In this document: piece after piece, positions 10,604 to 21,211 of the stretch | Layout of the letters: every line of letters starts with the position of its first letter | Position numbering within the stretch: position 1 is the first letter of the stretch | Assembly (NCBI RefSeq): GCF_000499385.1 | Contig: NW_013652540.1 | Coordinates: 124,001-188,000 of the forward strand | DNA: 64,000 bases | Reading direction: 5' to 3' | Source of the DNA: Eimeria necatrix | Taxonomy: Eukaryota > Apicomplexa > Conoidasida > Eucoccidiorida > Eimeriidae | The notes under the pieces: model-generated | What the model was told of the DNA's origin: nothing | Seen by the model: the letters and a program-made list of their open reading frames with translations, nothing else | Databases searched by the model: none | Translations under genes and position numbers: made by a program

Positions 10604-11283
10604 CTGCTGCTGCTACTGCTGCTGCTGCTTTTCCTCAGCTTTTTTGTCCTCCTGCTCGCTTTTCTGGCACGTTCTTGCCTCTTTCTGCGTTCCCTAAGCT
10701 CTTTGATTGCGGCCTTGCGTTCTTCGATCATACGCCTCTTCCTCTCCTCCCACTCCTTCTGCCTCTGCAATTTGAGCTCCTTCTGCTTCTCCCAGTTAAA
10801 AGCCTCACCTACCTTGTGATTACTGCTCAACCCCAGGGCCGAGGCGACTTGGTCCAGCTGGCGCTGCTTCCAAGCAGCGCCTTCGTGTGTGTCTAAGTTG
10901 GTGCCAAGCTGCAGCAAACTGCGCCCGAAGATGCCTTCTTGAGTCCCTAGGCGGTTGCCTAGTCTTTGGCTTTCGACACGAGCTTCTCGAGTCAACTGTG
11001 CGCGGAGAACCTCTATCATTTTGTCTATACGAGACTGCATGAGACCCTGCTCCTCAAGTTTGGCTCTTTCCTGCATCAGCTTCACCTCCACACGCCGCAG
11101 CTGCTCGTGAAGCAGCAGGGCAGGGTCAGCCTGCCGTACCTTCGGCTGATCTATGGGCTTCTGCCCTAGTTGCCCAAACTGAGGCATGTCCGTTCGTCTT
11201 GGCCGTAGGTAGCCCAAGTTCCGCTGCACGTAGCCGTTGGTGCCGCTCCCGCGAGGGGTCGGCAAGCCGATATTGTTGTACAT
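9328..11283 (-). CDS. CWC21: CWC21/SRRM2-type pre-mRNA splicing factor with Ser- and Arg/Asp-rich tail
   Basis: CWC21 (SRRM2/SRm300 in animals) joins the catalytic spliceosome near Prp8 and Snu114. The first residues, MYNNIGLPTPRGSGTNGYVQ, are almost the exact N-terminal signature of the family, which fixes the start at 11283 although the frame is open a further ten codons upstream. A cwf21-type helical segment follows (about 55-100, with the Glu-Glu-Gln-Gly turn). Then come a Lys/Arg/Glu-rich helix (about 165-215), a serine tract (about 218-262), and a long Arg/Asp/Glu/Ser-rich tail like that of animal SRRM2 to residue 651. Fungal CWC21 is far shorter, so the RS-like tail is an elaboration. 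The gene is a single exon, unlike its many-intron neighbours. A nuclear location is inferred. Confidence 0.95.
10514..10630 (-). repeat. AGC/TCN serine-coding microsatellite in CWC21-like gene
   Basis: About 117 bases of CTG triplets on the + strand (AGC on the coding strand), interrupted by TCG, TCA, CTA and GTG units, coding almost only serine. It is the longest triplet tract in the window. The phase here gives Ser, whereas similar tracts in neighbouring genes give Gln, Ala or Leu. Confidence 0.85.
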
Positions 11284-14200
11284 AGTGCCAGATATAGACT
11301 CAAGATGAAGCAATCAAGGACAAAGATGTGGGACAGCAAAGATGATAGGGAAGAAATTACGAAGGTTGGAAGGCCCAGCGTACACTGCACACTCTAGTTG
11401 GCAGACCGCCGGCTGAGGGGCAAACCATAGGTAGGCTGCCAGCCTTCGAAGAAAACGTACACCAAGCTGAATTGATCTGCGAGTAATACATTCATGACAT
11501 CCAACAACGGAAAGGAGAAAACCAACAAGACCGTTGCCAAATACAAGAGACCCTGGAGCCTGGGCAGAGCTGCCAAGTACAGCCAAAAAGGGGAAAAGCG
11601 AAAAGGAAACAAGAATAGATAGACTAAAATACTTGTATTTTATTACCCCTTCGAGGAGAATAAGGCAAAGAACCAGGAACCAGGCAACCGACAGCAACGA
11701 AAGCGCATGCATTTGCGTTCTAAACTGAGCGGATCAGCCCCAAGATGCTGCAAATTGTTTGAGTAGCCCGTTTGGCTTCGATTCATTGTGTAACACAAAC
11801 TCGATGTACGATCAACTAATACATTCATTGAAGCTGTTTGGTCATCCTATGCATATGAGCAGAAACTGCAGAGAGCCCACCAACCTTCCTGTACTGCGCT
11901 CATTCCTGTTGTGCTCAAGTCTCAGGATTGCCATCTCCCCAACAGGCCTAACCATTGACCCTCAGGCGCTATTGCACCATAGTACAGAATAAGAAATACG
12001 CTTGAGGGGCTTTGTGCAGAGAAGAGAAGGACCAAGATAGCTACGTGGCACGGAGCGCAAAGTTGTATCCCTCGGTGGAGAAAGTGGGACATTGTGCAAC
12101 ACAACTTGTATCTTTGAGAGGAGAGAGTAACACAACTTGTATCCTTGAGAGGAGAGAGTGGGAAGGTGTGCAACACAATGCTCTAAATTGTACCATATAT
12201 ATGGCGCTTCTTGTGCCCCTCTGCACAGCCGGGGCCAGGTTGGGTAGGTGGCGATCACGCTCAAAGCGTCGGCGTGAAGATCTAGCAAAATACAAAACAG
12301 CTTTGCTTTTTCCCAGTAATCAGGCACAGAATTTGGGTCTCAGAATCAGGGTGTCCGAATTCGTACCCCACATGCAGAGCCTTCTTCATGGTTAGTGGGT
12401 ATTTAGCAGTAGTTGGCTTCGAGTATGTTACTGCACGTGATTACAAATATCTTGTTTTTGCATGGCGTTTTAATCACAATCAAGACCTGTCAATGTTAAC
12501 GCATGATGCCCAGAACGCCGAGGTGAACTGAACTGGAAAGGCGCGTTACCTTCGCCATTGTCGCTGAGACTCTCCTAGGTAACAAAACTAAATTGTATAG
12601 TGGTAGCTGACAGTATTTCTCTGCTACTTTAAAGGAATGTTATTCCCGGCGCGCGAAGCTTTGGCAAAGTTGTCACCTAGCCCTTTGTGTTCCCAGAGTG
12701 ACCAGAAATGGTCGGTCTTTCACTCATGAGGAGAGTAGCTTCGGTGTGTGAGACGCTAGAGAGGACTGGGTACAGCCCACCAGCTGAGTGGCTCCTGCCC
12801 CTGCGAGCAATTCCTTTGCAGTGGCTGCCCCATTCTTCGTGTGGTGCCGCCAATAAAAAAAAAGTCCGCAGTCTACCCCGGCTGCCGCAGATGGACTGCA
12901 GTTAGAAGTGCATGCGCAGTTCTGCCCTTTTGCCGTTTAGTGGCAGGGTAGCCGAAGCACAGAAAGCCCAGACGGATTTGGCTATAGCTTTCACGGCTAA
13001 TTAACAGATAGTACAGAGCTCTGCGAAGATTGTGCTTATATTCGCCGCGTAGAGGGGAAGAGTTTGGAGGAATCAGAATCATTCATAATGAAACACTAAA
13101 CTAACCGTCAATGTTTCCGGCAGGTCACTAGTGGCGGGTGCTTACCGAGTGGCGCTTCGCTAAACTGCATCGCTTCGTGGCAGCAGCACTATTTATGACG
13201 GCGGTTCTGTTGCAAAGGGGAAATAAACATTGCGTCTACGACATTTCGGCTGGTGCACGGAAGATCACAGCCAACGCGGTAGGATTCTGCCCGCGACTGG
13301 TCGGGTGGAGGTGCATATCGGGAGCAAGCACTCTGACACCTGATAAGTGCAAAAGGCAGCTCTTAGCACTTCCTTCTTGTTAGCTATTTTAGCTTATTGG
13401 TGCTAGACAAGATGCAAATGGAAGCTACACTACTATGGAGCTGGTACGTCAATTGCAGAACGTGCAGTAAATTCTTCTGCTGTCGGCATTTTCGCTGCAG
13501 AACTTTTGCGTGCGCCTCCAGCTGTTACAAGGCCCTTGTTAAGGTATGCCCCCTCTTTCGCTAGTTCACGTCCTTCTGAAGGTACCAGGATAAAAATTAA
13601 GCGTAAATTTTGGCATTTTGGATTCCAAAGATGACGAAATAGTCCTGGAATACATCCCAGTGGTAGCAAACCGTAACCAGCCTTTTTGAAGCCTGAAAAC
13701 CCGCTACCTGAGGTGCCCGTGCGTTATTTGCGTTGAGCTCAAGCCGAAACTGGACAGCTCAAAACTTAAGCGTTTGAAGCCTGCATGTTTTAAGCCGTTA
13801 AAGGAAGAGTGGGTTTCAAGCACGGCAACCAACATTGCTGTGCTTGCCTTTCGATGCTTTTAACACCTAGTCCCACGTCACATCGCTCAGCTTAGAGAGA
13901 TGAGCCACCACGCAGCTGCCGCTTCTCTTTTAGCTACTGTCGCTGCAGTAAGTCTGCATTTTTTTCTGCTCAAGCTAAAAATCTACAAGCTATATATCTA
14001 CGGGGATGTTGGGCACCGCTGTGCCCGGTGCCCCCCCGCATGAAATGCACTGCCTCAAGGCTAGCAATGAAACGCTGCTACCCTACCACACCAAGGAGTT
14101 TTCGCATTATTGTTGTAGCCAAATAGGTCTATTTGCCCCGTCGCCCTGTTCGCAAAATGAAGTTGCGCACGACTCCGCAAGCATCAATGGTCAGGTTCAA

Positions 14201-15313
14201 CAGGGAATCAGCTCTTATTGAAGCCTGTGGGCAGCAGATTATTTCTAACGTACCAACCAGTTGTCTACAGAGCCCCAATCTATCTGCCGACAATCAATAA
14301 TCTAAGACAAATTGGAAGAGCGGCTGGCAAGAAAATGATTTACCCTTCGCAGAAAGAGCCCTAGTAAGCACGATATGAAAGCTTTCGAATTAGTGCTGCT
14401 CAGCAGCCCACATAAAGTACAGTTGGTTTTTTTCGAGGGCTCTCCAGCTCGCACTTTTCCCTTTGCTCCGTGTTGTTCAGTGCAAAAGGGTCCAAGAAGA
14501 ACATCCAGGCATACCCTAGTTTGATATCACTGGTTGAAGTAAAGCAGGGACGAATCCTTGCCTTCTGCTTTACTCTAACACCAGCAGAAGCGGCTTGGAA
14601 ACCAGAACTGGCAGCCGACGATGCCTAGCTTGCCTGCGCAGGTTTCGTGTTGGGTGTGTGATATTTCACGAACAGACAGCCCATCAAGCTCTCATTCTAG
14701 ATCTCACGAGTTCAGCTTTTTGAATACAATTGGGGGAGCGGTACAAAACTGTGCCGCAGTGGAGGGTAGCAGCTGCCAGCCGTGCTGTGTCGCATGCCTA
14801 TAGAGCTTCATTGACGTGTTCGACACAAATGAGCCAAACTATGTGGTCAGTTTTTTAATGATTTTATTTGAAGTAATCTTCTTATTCTCCGGCCGTGCCC
14901 CATTCTTCCTTTAGTGGCCTCGGCAGCTTACCAGTTAACACAGCTTCATGCTGTCGTGGGCCACCAGCGCCGATGATCTGCCCTTCTTACTGAACGTGAG
15001 CTTGTTCGCAGCGTTTCTTGCTATTAGGCAGATATAATTGATTACACTCTGTCAATGTGACTTTCTTTAATTTCACGCAACTCCCAAAACAGCGGTTTTC
15101 CCGTTCCGCTGCCGACAGGACCGCTGGAGCCTGCACACGTGGCTGTCACTCTTATACCAAACACACCGCCGTCCTTTCTGAGCTCGTGTACATTCGCTAC
15201 GTAAGCATTTCTAGCTTCGTGGCACAGCGGGGACGAACGGTGGTTCGTCCGTGGAAGAACCAACGCTAGCTGACAGCCGGCCTCCCCTGCCCTTTCTGTT
15301 TTCGGCTGCGCCC
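11284..15313. other. Long intergenic region (divergent promoters)
   Basis: Lies between the starts of two divergent genes, the CWC21-like gene (-) and the PH-domain gene (+), so it should hold both promoters. Frames are short and overlap on both strands; none gives recognisable protein. It contains a 31-base tandem duplication near 12.1 kb. No RNA gene was recognised. Confidence 0.4.
12099..12160. repeat. 31-bp tandem duplication
   Basis: Two copies, 12099-12129 and 12130-12160, share ACACAACTTGTATC and GAGAGGAGAGAGT and differ at about one inner base plus the last. A weaker related copy (GTTGTATCCCTCGGTGGAGA) lies just upstream at about 12062. Confidence 0.75.
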
Positions 15314-18300
15314 ATGACCTCGTCGGCGGAAGACATCTTTCGAAATGCTGGTTCTGCTGCATACAGCCCAGCTAGGTTGGAACCTCCTTCCACGGCCACG
15401 ACTCTTGCGGGCGCAAAGCAAACGCTGGACAGTCGGCAGACGTCGGACTCTTTTGCCTACATCTTGGGGAGAGTTGAGGCCCCTTCATCGCTAACAGACA
15501 AAAGCCCTGTCTCTCAGAAATGCTCAAGCCAGAGAGCGCTAATTAAGGAGCCATTCACAGCAGCACAGGAGCAGGAAAGGATTCAACAGTCATCATTTCC
15601 ACGTCAAATGCCACAAGAAGGCGGGGGCCAAGACAGCGAGGTTGCTGCCGCCATTTCAAAATTGAAGAGGAGAACGCCTGAAGAGAAACGGGACATATCA
15701 ACAGACACTTCAGCCTCTCCATTTGAATTCGTGGCTGGACATGGCAGTTCTTCTCTGGTGCCTGAGGGCGTTTGCGCTGTAGGAGAGGGCACACTGATAC
15801 AGCAGGACAGCTCCCTCTTGGCCGAAAATGACATGTATGAAATTGTTGCAGCTTGCCAGAAAACGAGTGATATGGCTACTGCCGAACTACTGCGCCACGG
15901 GGGTTCAGGGAGCAGTACCTCAACGACGAGGCCCTTCACGACCCTGGCGTCTGGCATCAGCGAAGATCCCTGGGCAGTCCCTCCCGTTGCAAACGCCGCA
16001 TCGGCAGAAGCAGCTTCGACTGCAACAGCTGCTTGCCAAGTGGCTGATGGCTGCGATGCAGGTGAAATCTGGGCTGAGGCGAATGACGGCGATGACTCGC
16101 AATGGCCGTTTGAGAGCGGGTTGAGGCCTTGGGAAGACATCGACAAGGAGACGCGCAAAGCCGCCGAAGGGGTCAGCAGCAACCAGCTGGAGGACCACAA
16201 GAAGATACGCATTTGGGTTCTGCACAAGGTAATATATGTCTGATTTTGCTCGCGCCTTCCTACTGTACTTGTGCACACATACCCTGATTTCAGAAACTGG
16301 CTCTACTTCAACAATTCAGCCAGGCACCTGCAGTTCTCATGTCTGTGCATTGAAGTGTTTTGATTTTTATGCGGCACTTCACCAGTTGCTGTCAGTTCCC
16401 TTCATCATTTCTTCCGAGCGGGGAGGGGCTGAGATGTATCGGTGCTTTGTTTTCGTCGTGCGTCCGTGTGCATGCACGGTTAGGGTGTATGCACACCTGT
16501 GTCCTGGTACGTGGACACAAGTGCGGAGGACGTCAAAGCTTCCGTGCTTTGTGCCTGCGACGTCTTGGCCGATGAGGGAGTGGACCCTGACCACCCGAGC
16601 GCCGAGGCGAGTTTCTGTCTTAGGCCAATTCGACCCCTTCCGGACTCGTGCGTAGTTCCCTCCTCCCCTGGAAGCTGTAGCAGCAACTGATGAACTCTGG
16701 GCGTATTGCCAGGGCTACGTGCAGCGTAGTGGTGCTGCGGGAGAGGCCGAGCATTGTTGCTACAGCGCATTGTAGCCCTCTCGTAATTGGCAGCAATGCA
16801 AAGAGGCATGCGACTCACAATAGCGGCTTTTATTTATACTCGCAGGGCTGAGGTGGACGGGGAGGATCTCTTCATGGAGGTGAAGACCCTTCAAATGCGC
16901 TGCCAGCTGCCTTCCCCCGATTGCGAGCCCGAGGTGCTGACGTCGCACCAGCCAATGGAAAATGCGGAGTGTCTTCTAGAGGAGACCTCCGTAGCTATGG
17001 ACGGGACAGAGAAGAGCAGATCGGAGGAAGTGTCTGTACGTGTGATGCTGGGGCCTCGTGTTTACTCGAAAGACTTCCCAAGCCTTAAAGACGGTGCCAC
17101 CTATCTCCTGGAGCCTCGTCCCCTAGGTGCGGACGATCCTCAGCAAAAAGAAGAGCTCGCCAAATTAAGAAAACTCACAGGTGACAAGTGGCGCAGGATC
17201 TACGTCTCAGTTGACCCCCTCAGGCACATTGAGGCCCAGAAGGCGATCTTGCGAATGCGGAGAGGTAAGGAGGCTCACGCCGCCCTACAAGGCGCTTGTC
17301 CATACTCGGCGGAACCCATGTAGTTCCCCTTCGAAGCACGGAGGCAGCACAGCCATGAGGAATAGAATTCTAGGCCAATTTTGGTTCTGGGTTTCGCAAT
17401 GAACTCCCACGGTGCTATAAAAATTTAGGCTTTGCTTCGGCTGAAGCGGGTGCATGCACGAGCTGAACAATCCTTGTCCATTGCTGCTGAACAGGCACGA
17501 ATCTTCTGAAACACACACGATTTGGGCATCCACATCTGCGTCAATTTCAGTTGTCTGCGGATCGGCAGAGGCTGCTTTGGTACTCTGCGAGCAAGGGGAA
17601 GGAGGCGTCTGTGGTGCAAATGGGGGAACTGGAGGGCTTGGTCTTGGGCCAAAAATCGGCGACATTTCAGTCCTACCGGATTCCCGCCGTCCAGCACCTG
17701 AGCTTCTCTCTAGTCTTTAAAGGTGAAACTTCTCGGCCGGATTTTGCCTCTTCTGTTCTGCTCCCTGACGCATCTATAGAGGATGCTCGCACCCTTGACT
17801 TGACCTGCAAGGACGAGACAGAATTCGAAGCCTGGGTCACAGGTTGCAAGGCAATCATTGCTGCCAGCAAGCATCTGAAGCTCTCCAAGCTGCAGCTGCT
17901 CTCCCACTCAAGGAGATTTCTGTGAGTCTTACGAGCAGCAGCAAGAGGCTCAACCTTTACCGTGCCACTAAACTCTGCTATGACGTCTAGTGCAATGGCA
18001 GCACGCGCATGCTTGCGTACGGGCAAATGCATTATGGCATATTTACGGGCTTTAAATTTACCTTAAGAAGTGCCTTAGCTCCCCTAGGCACACTTGAAAG
18101 CGACCGCACCGCTAATTCCATGCTGTTTGGAAGAAATAGGAAAGGTGGAGGTAGTTACCTCTCCGAGCTGCAGCTGCAGTTGCTGCTGTACTTTTAGCTG
18201 TTTGTTCCTTTAGGCGGGCATTACAGCGCAGCGAGGCAACAGTACAGTTGACGAAGCTTCCGGAGGAGAAAGGCCAGTCGGCCTTACAGGATTGTATGGA

Positions 18301-21211
18301 CCTGCCGTGGCATCCATTGGAAGAACTCGAGCGGTGAGTTATCACAGCTCCTCTAACTTCCTACTTGCTCTACAACTCAGCTGCAGTGAGTCGCTGTGGT
18401 CTGCTTTCGCTCGCAGCTACCTCGCTTTTTCTGTCTCCTAACTGCCATTTGTTTTTTTTTGCACGCAGGAAATACGAAGAGCAGAAGAGGAGGATCGACA
18501 CTGCTGCCGAAGAGGTCAGCTGAGACGGGCTGCACCCCTCAGGCACTGTTCTGCGTGACAAAGGCACTGTTAAGACACAGTTTAATGGCTACTTAAGCGT
18601 GTTGAATCCCCTAAGGAGTCTGTATGTTCTTAGGATGCAGCCTACAGTCTGCTCTTTTATTTACTTTCCGGGGTGCATTATGCAGTGTACGGCGTGCTGT
18701 GCGCAGCTTATAGTGCCTCATATGTGTGCACCTATGCGGTGCATAGTGTGCAGTGCACATTGTGGAATATACAGTGTGCCGTGTACAGTGCATAGTGTCC
18801 AGGATGAGATGCACCCGGTTTGATGAATTTCGTGTACTGCATGGCGCACCCTGTGCAGCGCGGAACAGGCATTACCCAATATGTGTGTAGCACTGTTGCA
18901 CCTTAGTGTTTGTTTAAGAGGCGTTTAATCTATTGGATTGCAGATAAGGGCGTTGGACAGAACGGCGGTGGTTCGTTCGAACGTCGACTTGTCAGTCCTT
19001 GTAGGAGCAGTAAGTGCCGCAACCAGCTCGCAGAAAATCTACAGTGGTGTTTCTTCTGTCAGCAGTCCCTCTCAATTTTTCTTCACAGTGGACGCTACAA
19101 CTAGGCTCCATAGGCCCCACAGTTATGGTGTTTTGAGGCGTTTTTTGTGATGGGCGCTGGGATTGCTGCGGATTGCAAAGCTTCTTGATGATCGAATGGG
19201 ACATGCTGAATCTTGGCCTCTGTGCTATTCGCAGGGCCCGGCTTACGCTAGCGTCTTTGGGGACTCTGAGCAAGTGGACGACGAAGAGATGGAGTTTGAA
19301 CGCATGCGGGAGCTGCTTTTTGAAGTGACTCAGGTGCTAGCCACGGCCAAGGCTGAGCTGACAGGTATGCAGCGCCTCTCCGCATTACCTGCATCACCTT
19401 CAGTTAACAGTAACAGCCAAGGGAGGTCACTGGCCTGTTTAAATATCTGCTTGACAGAGATCACACTCCGGCAGCGCACAGGAGATAAGACACGAACACG
19501 TTGAAGAGGAGTGGTGTGCAGGAGTATTCAAGGGGAAGCACACACCTTCGAAACACGATTCCAAGGGCACCCGGGCACCTGTGTAGCGTCGCGCTGCAGT
19601 AGCCAAATTCCATCTAATTTTTCTTCATTTTATATTTACAGTCCAGTTGACCAACGTCTTGCCAGAGCCCACCGCAGCAAGTGGTGAGGAAGTAAGGTTA
19701 GGCCTCGTAAAGTTCTGCATGGAGCCTGGAAAGAAATGTGCTGTTGCTGCTGCAGAGTACAAGAAGGCAGAGGAGAAGCGGCAACAACATTCTCGAGAGG
19801 GTGCAGCTGCGTCCATAGATAGCGCTGCCTCAGGCCCTTTCTATTCAGAGGCAGCAAAGGAAGGCCCCTCGTCGAAGGGTTCGCTGGATCACAAGCCTGC
19901 TGGTGGCTCCTGCGACTCGTCTGATAGCCTCGTAAAGTCCTCTGTTCTCGCCATCTCCTCCGGGGGAGAAGTTCTCATGCGGTCGGGGGCAGCCGGGTTG
20001 ACGTTCGAGGAACGTTTTAAGATGGCCGCCACTGGCAGCTCTGTAGGCCTCGAGGTCGTACAGGAGCAGGTGAAGGAGGGCATTGTCACGCTGCTGCAAC
20101 GTGCCGCTAATCAGACTGCAGAAGCCCAGCAGATCTTCACTTCGGCTCTCGCAGCGGCTGCTGCCGTCGTAGGTGTTGATTCTCCGCGTCAAAGCGGACC
20201 ACCAGACACGCTGCCTGTTGAGGACGTGAGCTTGCCACTGGAGACTCCCACAGCCACTGCAGCAGTAATAACGAGCAGGCGCTAGAATTGCAAGCTCGCT
20301 AAAAATGAGGCTGTGTGCACTCTCACCTGACAGTGTCTTGTCGTATTACCCGCATTACCTCAAAGCTTCCGTCTATTCTTGTGGTCTTGATGTTTTCTTA
20401 CTTATTCGTTGTCTTCTCTCATGGCTAATTTGTGGCCTTGCTTTTTCGAGTTGCCAGTTTTGTGTCTTTTTTCTGCCGGCTGCGAAGGTTGAGAAGCTGA
20501 AGTCCATTAATCAACTCCTCTGGAGGGCAGAAGTGGACGTGGAAAATGTGGAAGACATGCTTGCTAGACTGAAAGCTCCACGTACGCTTGGGGGAATGGC
20601 CTTAGCCGGAACTGTCGCTAGTCTTAACCACATGGTGACGACGCAGCTCAGCACCTGGGGTGGTCAGGTGCGTCGGCCCGAAAAGTTATTAGTGACCTTA
20701 ATTGCACGTGCACTCGCCCTTAAGGTCGTGTATGTGTGTTTGGTATTCCACACAAATGTGTGTACTTGTGGGTTCGGGTATGTATTTGTTCTTCTTTTGT
20801 GGCTCTGCCCAAAAGACTGCTAATTCCCTTAATTGCACCTGTACTCGTGTGTATGTGTGTGTGTGTATACCATTCCGTAAAAGTGTATGTGTGGCTCCGT
20901 ACATGTGTAGTGCTGGTGTGCGTGTGTGCTTGTGTGCCTTTGCCTGTTTGAACGTGCGTGTGTTCACCCGAGTGCGTGTATTGTTACTTGTTTGCGGTTC
21001 AGTGTACGTTTCTGTCTCTTCTCTGCAGAGGCAGCCGCTTTGAACTTCGCCCTATCATTTTTATGCCATTTCTCTGTTGCAGCTAGCCTCCATGGTGACA
21101 GACTTTTTAATGAAGGCTGAGGTTCCTCAACTGGGACTGCCCGCCCCTGCAGGAACCCAACGGCCACCTATCGCCTACTCCGATTCTGACTATGAAGATG
21201 AATTCAGTTGA
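15314..21211 (+). CDS. PH-domain protein with N-terminal ubiquitin-fold-like segment and C-terminal coiled coils
   Basis: The specific function is unknown. Proposed exons: 15314-16228, 16484-16647, 16846-17264, 17495-17921, 18214-18333, 18469-18514, 18944-19009, 19235-19364, 19642-20225, 20488-20667 and 21083-21211; all phases match and give 1,059 aa. Residues 1-290 are low-complexity. At about 295-360 sequence with alternating hydrophobics (KIRIWVLHK, then YVDTSAEDVKASVL) could be a Ras-association/ubiquitin-like fold. A clear PH domain spans about 500-625: it opens LLKHTRFGHPHLRQFQL, has RLLWYS in the next strand, and ends in a helix containing FEAWVTGCKAII with the conserved Trp. Acidic and coiled-coil segments follow, and the C-terminus is Ser/Asp/Glu-rich. 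PH domains usually bind phosphoinositides, so membrane recruitment is likely but inferred. The start is the first ATG; an upstream GTG frame was ignored. The exon 2 donor (16648) is the least certain junction. Confidence 0.8.
18690..18800. repeat. GTGCA/TGCATAGTGT-rich degenerate repeat in an intron
   Basis: Within the intron 18515-18943 of the PH-domain gene, short words such as GTGCATAGTGT, CAGTGTGC and TGTGCAC recur many times without strict period. It looks like a decayed minisatellite with self-complementary units. Confidence 0.5.
20690..20960. repeat. TG-rich intron with imperfect duplication
   Basis: Intron 20668-21082 of the PH-domain gene holds alternating TG/TA sequence. The block beginning CCTTAATTGCACGTGCACTCG recurs at about 20829 as CTTAATTGCACCTGTACTCG, followed in both copies by GTGTATGTGTG. 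This looks like a degenerate duplication of about 130 bases. Confidence 0.55.
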
